Positions 33,698 through 45,734 are shown, counted from the stretch's first letter. The stretch is DNA of 64,000 bases from Opisthorchis felineus (GCA_004794785.1 SJOL01007403.1:212106-276105), one strand, 5' to 3'. Notes: a model not told the origin generated them from the letters alone. Translations and numbers: made by a program.

Positions 33698-35375
33698 GTG
33701 CATAAACAAGCCCTATTGATGTCTCGCGTCGCGGCAGTCAACTCACATGTGGGTGCAATTTTCAGTCCCCAAGGCATGTAATGAACGTGAAGGATATAGA
33801 GCTTGCACCCTAAAGATCTGGTGGTGCTGAGCCAGAATTTGCTTAGCTCATCAATCAGCACCAACGGCAGAAGTATGTTCAAAAGTGCTTGCTTCGTGGA
33901 TGATTCCCCTAAGGAGTATTTCAGCCAGTACAGTATATGGGAATGGATTACTCCACCAAACTTCTTAATATCATAAAATGTTTGCGTACCGCCTCATTGA
34001 AAGAGCGATTGCACAGCACGAAGAATTAGAAAAGGTTAGAGCAACAGGATAATGATTATTTGCGAGCTTTCGTCTCTCAGTAAATGCAAATAGGTGATTT
34101 GAGTACGACCGGTGCGTAGTTTCAATTTCTAAAGAACCAGACTCTAGAAAGTATGGCTGAACCAAAACGTTTGAAGTTTAGAGCTAGTTCAACGCACTTC
34201 TCTGTTAGTGACTTGTACAGAAGTTTGTTGTCTTTCAAGAAATCCGTGCAAACCTAAAAGCTGGATTATCTGGAGGTCTAAAGTTAATGCAAGTGCACAA
34301 CGCACAATTTGTCCCGAATACGGTATTTACTAACAAAAGTATTGTACAACTATGCGCAGGTATTTTTATCTAGCTCTGACTGATATAAGATGGTGAATAT
34401 CTTCATATTATAAGCTCTCTGCCTGGAGGCCACAACTGGGCTTTGCTACAAAACGAATTCTGCGGAATCAGGAACGTATATACAACTAATCATGCACCAC
34501 TGGATGGAGATATTCTTGAAACTAAACCTAAAAATACCATCGCAATGCATGGTAGGACATGATTTAAAGATGACTTGAATAACACCACCAAAGAATGCAT
34601 CTGTTCATCGGCCTGTCATTCTGGAGTGACCATTAAATAGCAAACACGTGCCAGAATATTAGACCGGTTTTAAATGGGACCCGTTAGTCTTGTCAGGCTG
34701 CCCATGTACACTTTAACAGTTCACTAGTAAGAATAAATAGAATAGATCGACCTCCACATGGGAGTATGATGGATCACATTCATTTGAGACCTTTACAGGC
34801 CAGCCGGACAGGAAACCACAGTACGGTCGGTTGAGCAGGCATCCTACGTTTGGCACATGACGGGAAAATGTTGTTCCTGTGATCTCTGTAGTTCATACTC
34901 AGCCTTTGCGACTTCTTCAAATCCCAGGTTGTCAATTCTCAAAACCCAGGATAACCAACGCAACACTGATGATAAGAAACTCCTTTTTATGGTGAATACG
35001 ACATTTACTCATGTAAAACGGTCTATCTGTTTATCACTGTCTAACTATTGCATGGTAGGCGTTGGCGGATGGCCATTAGAAAGTACTTCCATAGAGGATC
35101 AAGTTTCTTCAGTTTCATCCAAGTCTGCTTCTTCCTTTCGGAACCGAAGTAGGCAACGAGCTGCCAAATGCACCTTACAGTTTTATGGCAAAAAGTTTTC
35201 CTATCTTGTCAGAGACAGTTTCTTCTGTAGATCAACTACCCGATAATTCAGAAGTCTCGGGTTCGGGTTCCAGTCGAGGACTGTAGTTTTTTGGCTGCAT
35301 TATGTGCGCTTGTGTTTTCATTCATTACTCACCAGAAATGTTTCTAGACATCACCAGATTTGTATGGAAACTTAC

Positions 35376-35530
35376 CCGGAGCAAGGTTTTTTCCACATAT
35401 TCTGTTGCTTCATCGATGAGAGATGATGTTTGCGCGTCCTTAGGATTGCGCAAAAACGGTATAAGGGCTTCTGGTTCATCAGCATCCAGTATATCAGCCA
35501 GCTCCTCTATTAACTGCTTCATCATTAGAC
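35376..35530 (-). CDS. Internal exon of unknown minus-strand gene
   Basis: 155 nt between acceptor 'atagctcctgcag' and the strong donor 'CTCCGG|GTAAGT'. Encodes MMKQLIEELADILDADEPEA, IPFLRNPKDAQTSSLIDEA and EYVEKTLLR: acidic, helical and clearly coding-like. Upstream, a frame at ~35923-35815 (ILAIRPQHIPLFLLLTGKDM) ends with donor 'AAAAG|GTAATT' in phase 1 and joins in frame. Downstream, coding-like frames continue at 35230-34860 (for example NLGFEEVAKAEYELQRSQEQ), but I could not fix their splice sites. Function unknown. Confidence 0.6.
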
Positions 35531-35814
35531 CTGCAGGAGCTATGCTCAAAAATTGAGCAAAATGATGGCAGACAATGATTCAGATGTGTCAAGTGGTTAA
35601 TGTAAGTAAAACGCCTTAAACGATTTATAAAATCTTGGTGGTCCAGCTGTGAAATCGGATTAAGTAATGTTTCGCTGTCGCAATTCCGTTGTTCACCTTA
35701 AAAACAGAGATAAGCTCAATGAAAAGGGAATGTGCCACACACAGCTTAATGACTGATAGTGTTTTTATGACAGCAAGTTTTATACATTTTGCTACAGCAC
35801 ATAAGTAAAATTAC

Positions 35815-35923
35815 CTTTTCCGTAAGGTTCAGTAGCTGTTTTGGAAAGCCAGCCCATATCCTTTCCAGTTAAAAGAAGAAACAGAGGGATGTGTTGGGGT
35901 CTTATTGCAAGGATGTCAGTTTC
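35815..35923 (-). CDS. Candidate exon upstream of 35530
   Basis: Open frame with ETDILAIRPQHIPLFLLL and GKDMGWLSKTATEPYGK, ending at donor 'GGAAAAG|GTAATT' in phase 1, which fits the next exon. The 5' edge is uncertain (possible acceptor 'ggtacccaaag'). Just upstream on the same strand another frame (36120-35905, FPFSVIFVLEENNENVEPVS) is coding-like but out of phase, so either a short intron or a frameshift separates them. Confidence 0.45.
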
Positions 35924-36432
35924 CTTTGGGTACCGTCAGGTTGCTGTGAGATAAACAGGGCTAAGCGTTTGTCGTAGTATAACCGTAGTGACACCGGCTC
36001 AACATTTTCATTATTTTCTTCCAAAACGAAAATAACCGAAAAAGGAAACGAGAATTCGGCCAGCTGGTGATGATGTGCCTGATACAGGACCATCATGTGT
36101 AGTACCTTCCAGATCAGTTCCCTCAAGAAAGGGCCCCTCGGAAGCCTAACTATTGAATGGATGAAGAGGAAAATAACCCCCTTGAGTGACGACCGAAAGT
36201 TTCTATCAATTTTGGCCTCGCTAGGACTCAGCCGGATCTACCTCATTTTCGGAATCAGGGGTTGTGACTATAACTTTGTATGCAAACAGTTGCCTGGTGG
36301 ACCAGAGTGGTAACTTTAGAGCGCATCAGTATCACTGGTTAATGACCCTGGCAGTTTTTTTTATTGTAGAAAAGTAAGCCTCCAAGCCATAAGGTTTACA
36401 GTGAGGCACTAAGCCATTCATTACGGTTTAAC

Positions 36433-36613
36433 CAATTCAAACTTTGCATATCGTCCAAGCACTGGTGTGATACATCCGCAGACAAACGGGGTTATCTGAC
36501 CAACAGCTAATCTGGATATAGTGTTCATTTCAGCATGACCGTCATGTCTCCTAAGGACATAGTGAATATAATCCTGCTGAGTTGGCAAGAAGGAGATCAC
36601 AATAGGCACCGAA
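36433..36613 (-). CDS. Candidate exon of unknown minus-strand gene
   Basis: Begins after acceptor 'tttccgtcctatgcctgctag'. The frame stays open to 36421, with a weak donor candidate 'GAATTG|GTTAAA'. Encodes VISFLPTQQDYIHYVLRRHD, AEMNTISRLAVGQITPFVCG and TPVLGRYAKFEL. Strongly coding-like composition. Function unknown. Confidence 0.5.
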
Positions 36614-37089
36614 CTAGCAGGCATAGGACGGAAAATGATTTTAACGATACTGGGGTATAGTGAACCTAATGGAGACAGACAGCTGCAGCAGACATCTTAG
36701 TTTGAGTTAATAAATGAAAATGTGTATAAAGGTACAAGTGTGTATCTGAAGACAGGCGTAAAGTGTATCTCTGTATCAACTAACGCTCAGAGGAAAACGT
36801 CATGGTAGTGGGAATGAACGGTTAGCCAGATTGAGAAAAGACAGCCAAAAGTGTGGAGTTAGCACGGCCACAATGAGTGATGAAAAACCGAGCACAATTT
36901 TGGCTTCTTTGAATAGGATTAACGAGGAACATCTACGAGGAAGCAGGTCTACCACATCAACGTTTCACCCCCTCCTCGGAATGATACGTGCAGCAGAGTT
37001 TTACTCCGAAATGCGACAGGTAGTAGCTGCCTTCAACGGTCATTTAAAGAAGCATAAAAAGGCAATTTTAGAAATTGATCTATGAACTA

Positions 37090-38529
37090 GTTAGTATCAA
37101 AAGTGCTCACGTGACTGAAGGGCCAAGGAAACACGGCTGGCAATAGAGGAACAACCTCGGATTCTCTTGTGTGAAAAGTCGTATGCTTATTTTAATGGAT
37201 GCTGTTTCTCATCTTGAAATTGTGTTGAGAAAGAGCAAATTCGTCTGGCACCATGGAACAAATTGTATAAAAGTTTATTAAGATGAGACCCGGGATGACC
37301 GTGCCATCATGTCACCTACTTCCAGTAATGTAAGATTCGCTCAACAAAGTGTGTTGCATTTGCATGAAAGTAGTAAATTCCTTACAGGAACACAGCAGTG
37401 TAAAACACATTTTCTTGCACAACGTAGAGTGTGGATTGTGGAATCCGTAGATACACTCTACAATGTGATCAAAGTGAATACTATTCTGCTAGATTACTTT
37501 TGTCTAATATAGGCACCACAAATGAAGTATATGCCAGCCGAACACACTGAAACACACTGAAAAGTGTGTTTAATCTACCGTCACCATAACCTCTGTGTGA
37601 TGGAACAATATATTGGAAGACATAAAACTGGCTCGAAAAGACATTACGGAGACTGAAAAGGGGCAACGGATTGAGAACAAATCCCGATAAATTTATTGAA
37701 ACCAATGGAACTATACACAGATCAATGTAACTGCATTATAATTTGTCACTTGCTGCCCCTCCAAAAGATTATGAATAGCTAAATTACGCTTGACTTAAGT
37801 GGGTCTCCAGAGAAATCTCAATCTGAGAAGTTAATGCGCATTTGCTATGATTCCCTATATTAGCCCATACTTTAAAGGAACAAACTTCATCGATTGTTGT
37901 CTCGTGATTCTGTACGACGCACATATAAATAATGAATTTCTGAAAGTTGGATTTAATTCTTTTCATCTCCTAAATTTTGCATTGTTTGATGGAGCCGTAT
38001 TGACTTCAAGGATGAAGTAACCAAAATAAATGCTTAAGAACATCATAAACGAGAGATTCAGGTGGGTTTCGGGTGAGTCTCCCGCCAAAACCAAATTGAA
38101 ATGAAGATCAGTGTACAAGTCAAAATAAATACTCTTACACATTGGTCACAACGGCTTTGCACCGGAAGGTTTTTAAGGATATAATGGTCTGGCAGTGTCA
38201 CTTCCATCTATCCTAATGTGAGCGAAACAAGTTTAGATTTTCGATAATGGGACTTCTGATAGTGAAAAGCTGAACAAGGAAGAGCGTTCAAATAGAAAAC
38301 TGTACTGTATATGGAGTGTGCTGCTTCCTGCACACTAAACGTCAAAAGATTATGTATCCACTAAAAGTGTTTCTTCTGGTGTTCGTACTCAGCAGCAGCC
38401 TTAATGTGGAATCCGCTCTGTAATGTTTTACCCTTGGCAGCTCCTACATTCCGAACTCGGTACAAATCATCAGTGGTGTTGCCTACTATTGTTTTATAGC
38501 AGTAGGTGTAGGCATTCAGTTTTATCTAC
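37090..38529. other. Unassigned stretch
   Basis: No supported gene. A short local duplication 'acacactgaaacacactgaa' occurs near 37545. AT-rich and probably intronic or intergenic. Confidence 0.3.
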
Positions 38530-39200
38530 CTCATTAGGCGTAATTTTTTGTTTTGTTTCATTTCGTCACCGATGGGTTAGTGCAACAAACACTGGAATGT
38601 CTTCAAAACCCGTGGTTTCAGATCTTTTATAACCAGAACCAGGAATATGCGGAGCACTTTGTCATCGAGATTCTAGAAAGCGCAATAAATACTAAAAAGC
38701 TGAACGAAGTCATTCAGTCCTCCGGCATGTGCTTTGCATCCACAAAGAGCAAAAGAATACTGCTGGACGTACGGTATTCGTGCATGCTCCCAAAGAGCCA
38801 AGGAGTGTGGAACGATACACGAATCACGGAAGATGTATTAGCTTTGACGGTAGTGTGACAGACGAAGTGAACGCAAGAATATCAAAGGCCAGAATTGCTT
38901 TCACTATTTTGCGCCACTTGTGGCGTCAAAGATCGTCCCACTGGGTCTCAAAGGACAGGTATATAGGAATTCACTGTGAGCTGTATTGTTGTACGCCTGT
39001 GAGACTTGACTACTTCGGGCGGAGAACCCAAGATATGTTCAGGACTTTGAACACCCAATAGCTGGAATCGGCTGGAACTAGCCACTTCGGAAAGGGGTGA
39101 TCAGGAAACGAACTTATAAGTGTAGCAGACGGTGCACTATCCAAAAGATGCATCCAGCGCTGCGAGCGAAGGTGACAGGGCCATGTGCTACGTATACTTG
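38530..39200 (+). pseudogene. RTE-like LINE fragment 1 (RT palm to C-terminus)
   Basis: C-terminal half of an RTE-clade reverse transcriptase in two frames. 38553 on: TLECLQNPWFQIFYNQNQ, with EYAEH where the catalytic YADD should be, then NEVIQSSGMCFASTKSK. From ~38729: CISFDGSVTDEVNARISKAR and RHLWRQR. 39090-39200 holds the tail pattern CIQRCERR*QGHVLRI. Frameshifts and the lost catalytic pair make it dead. A second fragment follows head-to-tail. Confidence 0.85.
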
Positions 39201-39204
39201 GATA

Positions 39205-40790
39205 GTTCAAAGGGTGCGGTCCATATTCGGAGCTTCTCTGGTTTGTTTGCATGTATCGGGCAAAGGGAGCTGTCCCAGACAACTGGAGAGAATCGGTGAT
39301 AACGCCCATTTTACAAAAAAGGGGTCTTAGCGAGGGGGGATCGGCTTGACCCCGGCCAGTAACGAGACTGTTGGCGTCACTTATCCTTCGTCGCCTCATA
39401 GTGGTTCGTGAAACATTGACTCGAGAGCAGCAAGCAGGATTCCGGTCTTGCAGGGTTGCGTTGACCAAATCCTTGCACTCCGTCCGAGGCTAGAACAGCG
39501 CCATAAGTATAAACGACCCACGATTTTAGTATTCCTGGATTTCCAAGGTGTATTCGACTCGGTTGATCGGTCTGTTTTTCTTGACACACTCATCCATTTA
39601 GAAATGCTACGGAAGTTTATGAACATAATTCGATCTTTGTATTCTCAGAATTCCAGGCGTGTGAGAGTACACAGAGGGCTCTCCAAAAGCTTCCGTACAC
39701 AAAGCCGTGTCCGTCAAGGGTACTCACTCTCCCTATTCATATTTAATTTCATAATGGATGATATAATAAGACGAACGCTGGAAGGTCATAAATAGCCTCT
39801 GACGAAAACCTTGTCGATTTGGAATAGTCAGACGCCATCGTTCTCGTCTTTGGAGAGGTTTTTTGGATGAAATGACCTAGGTCATCCCGTCCTTTGGTAC
39901 GCACTTTGCATCCACAAAGTGTAAAGTCACTCTCGTGGACATGCGGTCACTGAACACGCCACTTACAATCCAGGGAGAGGCACTTGAAATTGTGGAGCGT
40001 TTTACGTATCTTGTAAGTTATACTAGTTCCGAATCTAGTGTGACAGATGAAGTCAATGCACGAATCTGTGGTGCTCGGGTCGGATTTGTTAATTTGAGAC
40101 ACCTGTGGCGTCAAACCGGTATATCCGTGAATCTTAAGGGGCATGTTTATCAAACTACAAATATGTGGCTGTTAGACTTGGCCTGTTTGAGCAGCGGAAC
40201 TGAAACGTCTTCATGTGTTCGACGACCGTTGTCTCAGAACCATTGCCAGTGTAGGCTCGTGTCTGCTTATCCTTAACGATGCACTAAAAAGCGAGCTTGC
40301 GGTTCTGCAACGGGGACTTTCCATTGAAGGATATGTCCAGCACCATGTATTGCGTATGCCAAACCATCGTTTTTCGAAAAGAGTACTGTTTACCATGCTT
40401 GATTCAGAGTGACGGAAGCAGAGATATGGCCAACCCTTGGGCTGGCAGAGGGGTATGAAAGAGATTACGAAAAGTTTGGGTGCTATCGGTGCGATTCGTC
40501 TTCCAGGATGTGGACCGCGTGATCCCCATTGCATCTGGTTACAGACGCTGCAAGACATGGCTGCTATTCGATTTAAATGGGGTTCTTGTTATCATTTTCG
40601 ATTTAGGCAGCCTAAATGAGTGTCTGGAGGTGTAGGCAACTTGGAATGACTGCAGTGCGCTCGCACTAAGTCCCCGTCCGGTCAAATTTTATTCAAAATA
40701 AGGCTTTCAAATTCACCACGGTTGTACGACAAGGAAGCATCAGTGCTGAACACTGATGTTATGCTTTCGATTAAGATGGTGATGTGCTAC
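39205..40790 (+). pseudogene. RTE-like LINE fragment 2 with 3' UTR
   Basis: Starts mid-RT (AVPDNWRESVITPILQKRGL, ~39265), continues with TLTREQQAGFRS, then a 115-codon clean frame at 39448-39795 containing PTILVFLDFQGVFDSVDRS and SRVRQGYSLSLFIFNFIMDD. After a frameshift and deletion around 39800-39930, where the YADD box should lie, it resumes with NTPLTIQGEALEIVERFTYL, VTDEVNARICGARVGF, YVQHHVLRMPNHRFSKRVLF and WQRGMKEITKSLGAIG, ending with a TGA near 40617. The 3' UTR ends in 'gatggtgatg' at ~40785. RTE LINEs normally also carry an AP endonuclease, absent here. Confidence 0.9.
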
Positions 40791-40859
40791 GAATGCTGAG
40801 TTACCGCCTTCCCATGCGACCGATGTTTTGCGTGCCTAATTCGAAGTCGAGGGAACCTA

Positions 40860-41215
40860 GATTTAAATGGATTTTGACATGACAGAAGGAGGTGAATGAT
40901 GTTGCGAAAAGTTTGGGCGATGCTGGTGCTGATTGCTTTCCAGGATGGGGTCCACGAGACCCTGTCTGTAGTCAGCCTTGCCTAGCAGCTTACCAATGTT
41001 AGTGGCACTCATTCCGTCAGTTTCCATCCAGACTGTGACTGACTGTTGGAGATATAAGCACCTCGGGTGTTTATGGTAGGCTTGCCCTACGTCCACCTGC
41101 CTGCCCCATTTATTGCTTCTTTCCATGATAAGACCTTGTTCAGATAAATTGACTCTACGGCAATAAGGCACCAGAGTTCTCAGCTGGTGTCGCTGTTAGT
41201 GATGATGATGATCTC
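40860..41215 (+). mobile_element. RTE-like LINE fragment 3 (last codons and 3' UTR)
   Basis: KSLGDAGADCFPGWGPRDPV (~40905-40965) matches the C-terminal end of fragment 2, followed by a UTR ending in a (TGA)n run at ~41198-41213. The three RTE 3' ends in the same orientation within 2.7 kb suggest repeated insertion at or near a previous tail. Confidence 0.75.
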
Positions 41216-42401
41216 ATTTGGCATAGTTTATCGGTTACGCCTGCCGCAGTCTTTAGAACCCTCTTCTTCCTTGGCCGGCGGTCTTACCTAATGGACAAAT
41301 AAGGTAAAGTTTGCTCAGACTGTTCCAAGCACAACCTTACGCAACACGGATTGTAGTATCCTACTTAGCCGATGCGGCAGGCAAATTCCAAAACAGTTGG
41401 CACCCTCACTTCTCCGCAAGGCACTAAATTTTCCGAGTTGAGTTTATTTGGCTGGTGGTATAATCAGTTTTGCACTGTTTTGCCTGCCGATGTTATTAGT
41501 GCCTCCGCAGAACTAGTTTCGGGAACTTAAATTCCTCCATAGCTACTCCTCTGGATTGGGTGACTCAACTAGATGGTTTACAGAATGGCTGCAAAAACTG
41601 GTGACTTGGATCGCCGGAACCTTCCAAAAGGATTAACACATCTATTAACACATCTAATATCTATCTAGTAACATCAATTATAGCATTTAACGCGGTTACC
41701 GAAATCTCCAGATGAGCGTATTGTTCCGGCAGTCATAGCCTTTTATTAGGTTCTTTAATCAGTCACTCCGCCAGACGATAGGCTAGCCTTGCGCGGTCAT
41801 GCCTAAACGGAACACAGTTGCCTTACACATACCGCATTCTATAGATGTAGTCGATATTCCGGAAGCTTATGTACAGTACACTAGGATTTGCCTGAGGCGA
41901 ATATGATACTTTATCAGGCCCAGCGTATTCCACCCAACGTTTTGGCAGAAACCCTGCAGATATCTTTCAAGAACTGATCGGGTGCACGTTAATATGTGGT
42001 TTCGGAGATCTACATGGCTGCCATTTATCAGAAAGGCACAGTAATTCTTTAGGACACGGCTTTGAGCGCGGCCTTTTATCTGTATATCTGAATAGGTAGG
42101 TGACCTTCAATCAGGAATAAACTGGTTTGCAGCCAGCCTTGCTCATAAGTAATGGTGCAGTTTCTAACGACCTGACAGTTATATCATTTCTAGAAGCTAA
42201 CGGACAATGTCAAAAGGCGCAGAGCTGAGCAATGCAAGCGTTGCGCTGTTCGCCACTGAGCTGTACAGGATGTGTTGGTTCGAATGAATGCTTTATTAGA
42301 AGGATTTTGAAACTGCTTTTGAGACTAGCTATAAAACTTATTTAATGGCCTATCTATCTCAACTCTTTTGGCCTGGTTCAGACCAGCCGCCCTGACACCG
42401 G
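41216..42401. other. Unassigned stretch
   Basis: No gene or known repeat seen. A short duplication 'ttaacacatcta' occurs at ~41635-41655. Confidence 0.3.
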
Positions 42402-42697
42402 TGTAAAGAGAATAGCCCTTAGCCGAGTAGATATCGACAGCCTCCAACCAAACGGTTACAAACTATTGGACAGAAAAGTAAACATCTCATATGCACCTTA
42501 TTTTTAAAAACAGAATATCCTCACGCGTCTTCTTGAACTTTTATGGATATTCATTGACTATCACGCAATTATAAACGATCGCTGCAAAACAGTTCCACAG
42601 GTTCCGTAATAAACCCCACCTTTCATTAGACGCGAAGCGGACTTACGAGAAAACCCCATGCTACCCGCATATCTCATCAGTAGTATCCGCCGTTACA
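42402..42697 (-). repeat. Solo LTR of the Gypsy family, with target duplication
   Basis: Aligned over its ~296 bp with the LTR at 22659-22957. It begins TGTAA and ends TTACA on the plus strand, the canonical TG..CA ends in inverted-repeat form. The 4-bp CCGG is duplicated directly outside both ends (42398-42401 and 42698-42701). This is the signature of LTR-LTR recombination after insertion. The orientation follows its homology to the other LTR. Confidence 0.85.
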
Positions 42698-42727
42698 CCG
42701 GTACCGCAGCCACCTGAAGGCATTACT

Positions 42728-42893
42728 TTATAGAGATGGCTCGGTGGTTAGAGCTCGACTGATCAGATGGTCCACTACATCCCGACTTCTCCTGTCCATG
42801 TCTGGACAACCGGGTAGTATCCCAGCCCTCGTGCTTTCTTTGGGTGGCATGGCAGCTGGGTGCTAAAGCTGAACAATTATTATTATTTTTATA
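42728..42893 (+). mobile_element. tRNA-derived SINE (copy 2, with ATT tail)
   Basis: A box TGGCTCGGTGG (42737-42747), decayed B box, body with 'tatcccagccctcgtgcttt' and 'ggtggcatggcagctggg', ending in an (ATT)n tail at ~42877-42890. The ATT tail resembles the LINE tails at 8262 and 8353, hinting at the LINE that mobilised it. It lies 30 bp from the solo LTR. Confidence 0.8.
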
Positions 42894-43240
42894 GAACCTG
42901 TCAGTCCCTTGATAATTTATCGGGCTTTTTCGATCTTTCTAACCACAGAATCATTTGAATTTAACCTGGCGTTGGTCGGCATGTGAGGGTATCGAAAGCT
43001 CCTCTAGTTTTGTGTGGGAGTCGAACGAACCCTAAGTTAAATATTCGATTTTTAGAGTCAGTTTATGCTACCTGTTACACTTCGTCTGTTAGTACACGGT
43101 TGCAGTATAGTCCTCGAACAATGGACAATGAAAATAAAAATCATTCTGTATTTCTAAGTGGTCATTTTGCCTGCGAAATTTTATCAGCTAGAAAGTGTTG
43201 CTAAAATCAGTCTGGCATTTCCAGTCAGGCAATTTTTCAC

Positions 43241-43360
43241 CTTACTTTGAGCCGTTTGACTGATTTGAGTCACATGAGTTTTTGTCATGTCAAGAAAGTT
43301 ATCTACAATGAAGTGATGAAGATAAATTCGCTGATAAATCAATGTGGGCATATTACTCAG
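43241..43360 (-). CDS. Internal exon of unknown minus-strand gene
   Basis: 120 nt (40 codons), phase 0 at both ends, between acceptor 'gatgggtttttacag' and donor 'AGTAAG|GTGAAA' (an alternative donor six bases earlier, 'CAAA|GTAAGG', is also good). Encodes LSNMPTLIYQRIYLHHFIVD and FLDMTKTHVTQISQTAQ, an amphipathic helical segment. Function unknown. Confidence 0.55.
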
Positions 43361-43954
43361 CTGTAAAAACCCATCATTCGAACACACTGAAATACTAAGA
43401 AGATCCGCTTCCGCCTAATAGTCGTGCATGTTACGGAAGTGCAGGTCCGGTGTTTCATACATTCCTTAGTTGTCTAGGCCTTGAATCTTTCAAACCTGTT
43501 GTTTTCGCAATGATTGATTTGTCTTTCTCTTAAGGATAACATGTCTGAAACTAGAGCCTTTACTTTGTGTTAGAATACAATTTAGCAGGAGTTGCCTGCA
43601 AAATAATTTACTGTGTGCTAGCTAGCAACATTCAGGGATCAATAAACAGAGATACACATGATCTGAGGTGGTTATCGGATGAAAGAGTAAGTGCGATGCT
43701 TTGTGGCCTCATTAGTTTTTGACCCTACTGTGACCTTTGGAGCCACAATCTCTAGCACATTTGTGATAAGTTAGCACTGTTCCGTTATATACATTCAGTT
43801 AATTTAAACGATCCTCATTTCAAGCGTGAAGAACGAAAACATTTAATTTCCTACCAGCCAGTTGCCTAAGGACTTGGGCTAACCAGCCACATAACTGAGC
43901 CCCTACAGAGTGATTCGGCACACAAAGCCTTGAAGTGCTCGAAGTTTTATAGAG

Positions 43955-44165
43955 GTAATACACTACTCATAGGTTTGCTGAAAACACTTCGACAGTCCAC
44001 GACCAGTTTCGCCCTTCTTAGGACTCATCAAGTAGGCGCAGTCCCTGAGTTTTCATCAACCTTATGTTCTACTTGAACCCAAATTGCACGAAATAAGCAA
44101 AATACACTCATTTGCATACTAATTTGGTTTTGACGGGAGACTCACCTGGAACCCAGCTGAATCTC
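43955..44165 (-). mobile_element. Hammerhead-bearing repeat, copy 2
   Basis: Minus-oriented relative to copy 1. Contains the end block matching the inverted-repeat arm of copy 1 (43955-43980), the hammerhead (43995-44037), the block with 'aacataaggttgatg', and a further 5' block (44096-44165) that matches 31002-31075. This copy appears collinear and so shows the normal order of the element. No open frame. Confidence 0.65.
43995..44037 (-). ncRNA. Hammerhead ribozyme motif, minus strand
   Basis: Read on the minus strand: stem I GCCTAC with GTGGAC (one C-A mismatch), core TTGATGA, five-pair stem II GTCCT/AGGGC with AAGA loop, GAA, stem III ACT/GGT, and cleavage triplet GTC. The core shares the T-for-C change with copy 1. 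Stem II is fully paired here, unlike copy 1. Confidence 0.75.
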
Positions 44166-45734
44166 TTGTTTATGATGTTTTTAAGCTCGAAGTTTTGTTT
44201 ATACGAACCTAATTAACAAACGTCCAGCTTATGCTCCATGAAGCACCTCACGATTTACCGTATCACACACAAGACATGTGACTTTCATTATGTGCGGAAC
44301 TTTTGTTTGCCAGAGCCATTAGGAGATATTGTGAGTCCAGACCGGAGGCAACAACTGAAGCTACACGGGGTACTTGAACGTTTTGGCCCGTTATGGCCAA
44401 ACTATCAGTTCCGGGCCAAACGACACTAGCATTTCCCGTTATCTTGCTTGGCAGACTACCTCTGTCCTATTCCTTTTTTTGGGGACGTGTTTACCTTTTG
44501 CCAACCGGGACAATGTGGTCCCTCTAGCTTGACACTGGGTCCTATTCAGAAATGGAAAATTCGGTGATACGTCTCCGTACCATACACTTGATCGCGTAAC
44601 GCATAAATTAACCTACAATAAATGGGCTAGAAAACTGTTTGGTTTGTCTCACCCATGGACTGTCGTTACAGACTGCAAACAAGCATAATTCAGGAAGAAT
44701 TAAAAGCCCCGTTGCACGCCAGACTAAAATAGCTGATGAATTTTACGTCTTTTGTGACGTGAGATTCAGATCAAAAATAACATCAAAACATGGTTCATGA
44801 TCGAATTTGGTGGGTCCAGAGTCCTCATTTTCAGGGCTAGCTCCTAAAGGTGATCTTACTTAGGGTTGGTCGCTGTTGAAAGCTGTCAATGTGACACCAC
44901 CAAGACAGTGCCATGAAAGGCAAATATAAAAAAAGCCAAGATTGTGGTGTAGGTTCCCTTGCTCACGGACATTTCGAAGACTGAGTAGCAATTATTTTCT
45001 TGATGTAAAGTAAGTAAAACTGATTGACGAGGTTACAGGGGTCAATGTTAGAAGCCTCGGAAAGCCAAGTCACGTAAATGTTATGCGCAATCAGAAACAA
45101 GCAGGAGGTCACGTGGGGTCAGGAACCGATAAGCAATTAGATCGATCGAGTAGTGGCTGCGTTTGTTCACAAAACTCAAAGTGAAGAGTCATACAAATCA
45201 AAGAAAACCAAGGCGAGTTTATTGTAAAAACTGTTTGTACCATAAAATGAAAAGAATGTAAAATCAAGACAATAATTTACTAAGGCCTGGTTTTACCAGC
45301 CTCAAGCAAACTAAATCCTCTAGAGCCCTGTAGCTCGGATCCATACGTAATATCCTTCCTTCCTATTTACTGTCAGAAATTACGGGCGGACTCAGAAGAA
45401 GTTAAATATATTTTTTCAACGATGTGCAATCCCAGAAAATATTCAAACGTAATGGTTTTCTGAATTTCAAACTCTTCGAAGAGATATGAAACATTAATAT
45501 CCCCTCAGACACTTACACAACACACTTAACAGACGAAAGCTGGTAGACATAAGGATGATAGATCCGTTTTCTTGTTACGGGCAACCTGGTGCTGGTAACA
45601 CAGTAATAAATACACGCACCTAGCAGCTCTCGTCTTTTAACTGCGTTGTTTAAACTTAAAAAAATTCATACCCTGATCGCCATTTAGGCTGCTTCTAAGT
45701 ATGCAAGAAATCAGCGTACCATAAAAAAGCTTAC

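Noticed and set aside
36831..37085. Plus-strand frame starting MSDEKPST, 70 codons from its ATG
   Set aside because: Reads protein-like, but no clear donor, promoter or recognisable domain; not enough to call a gene.
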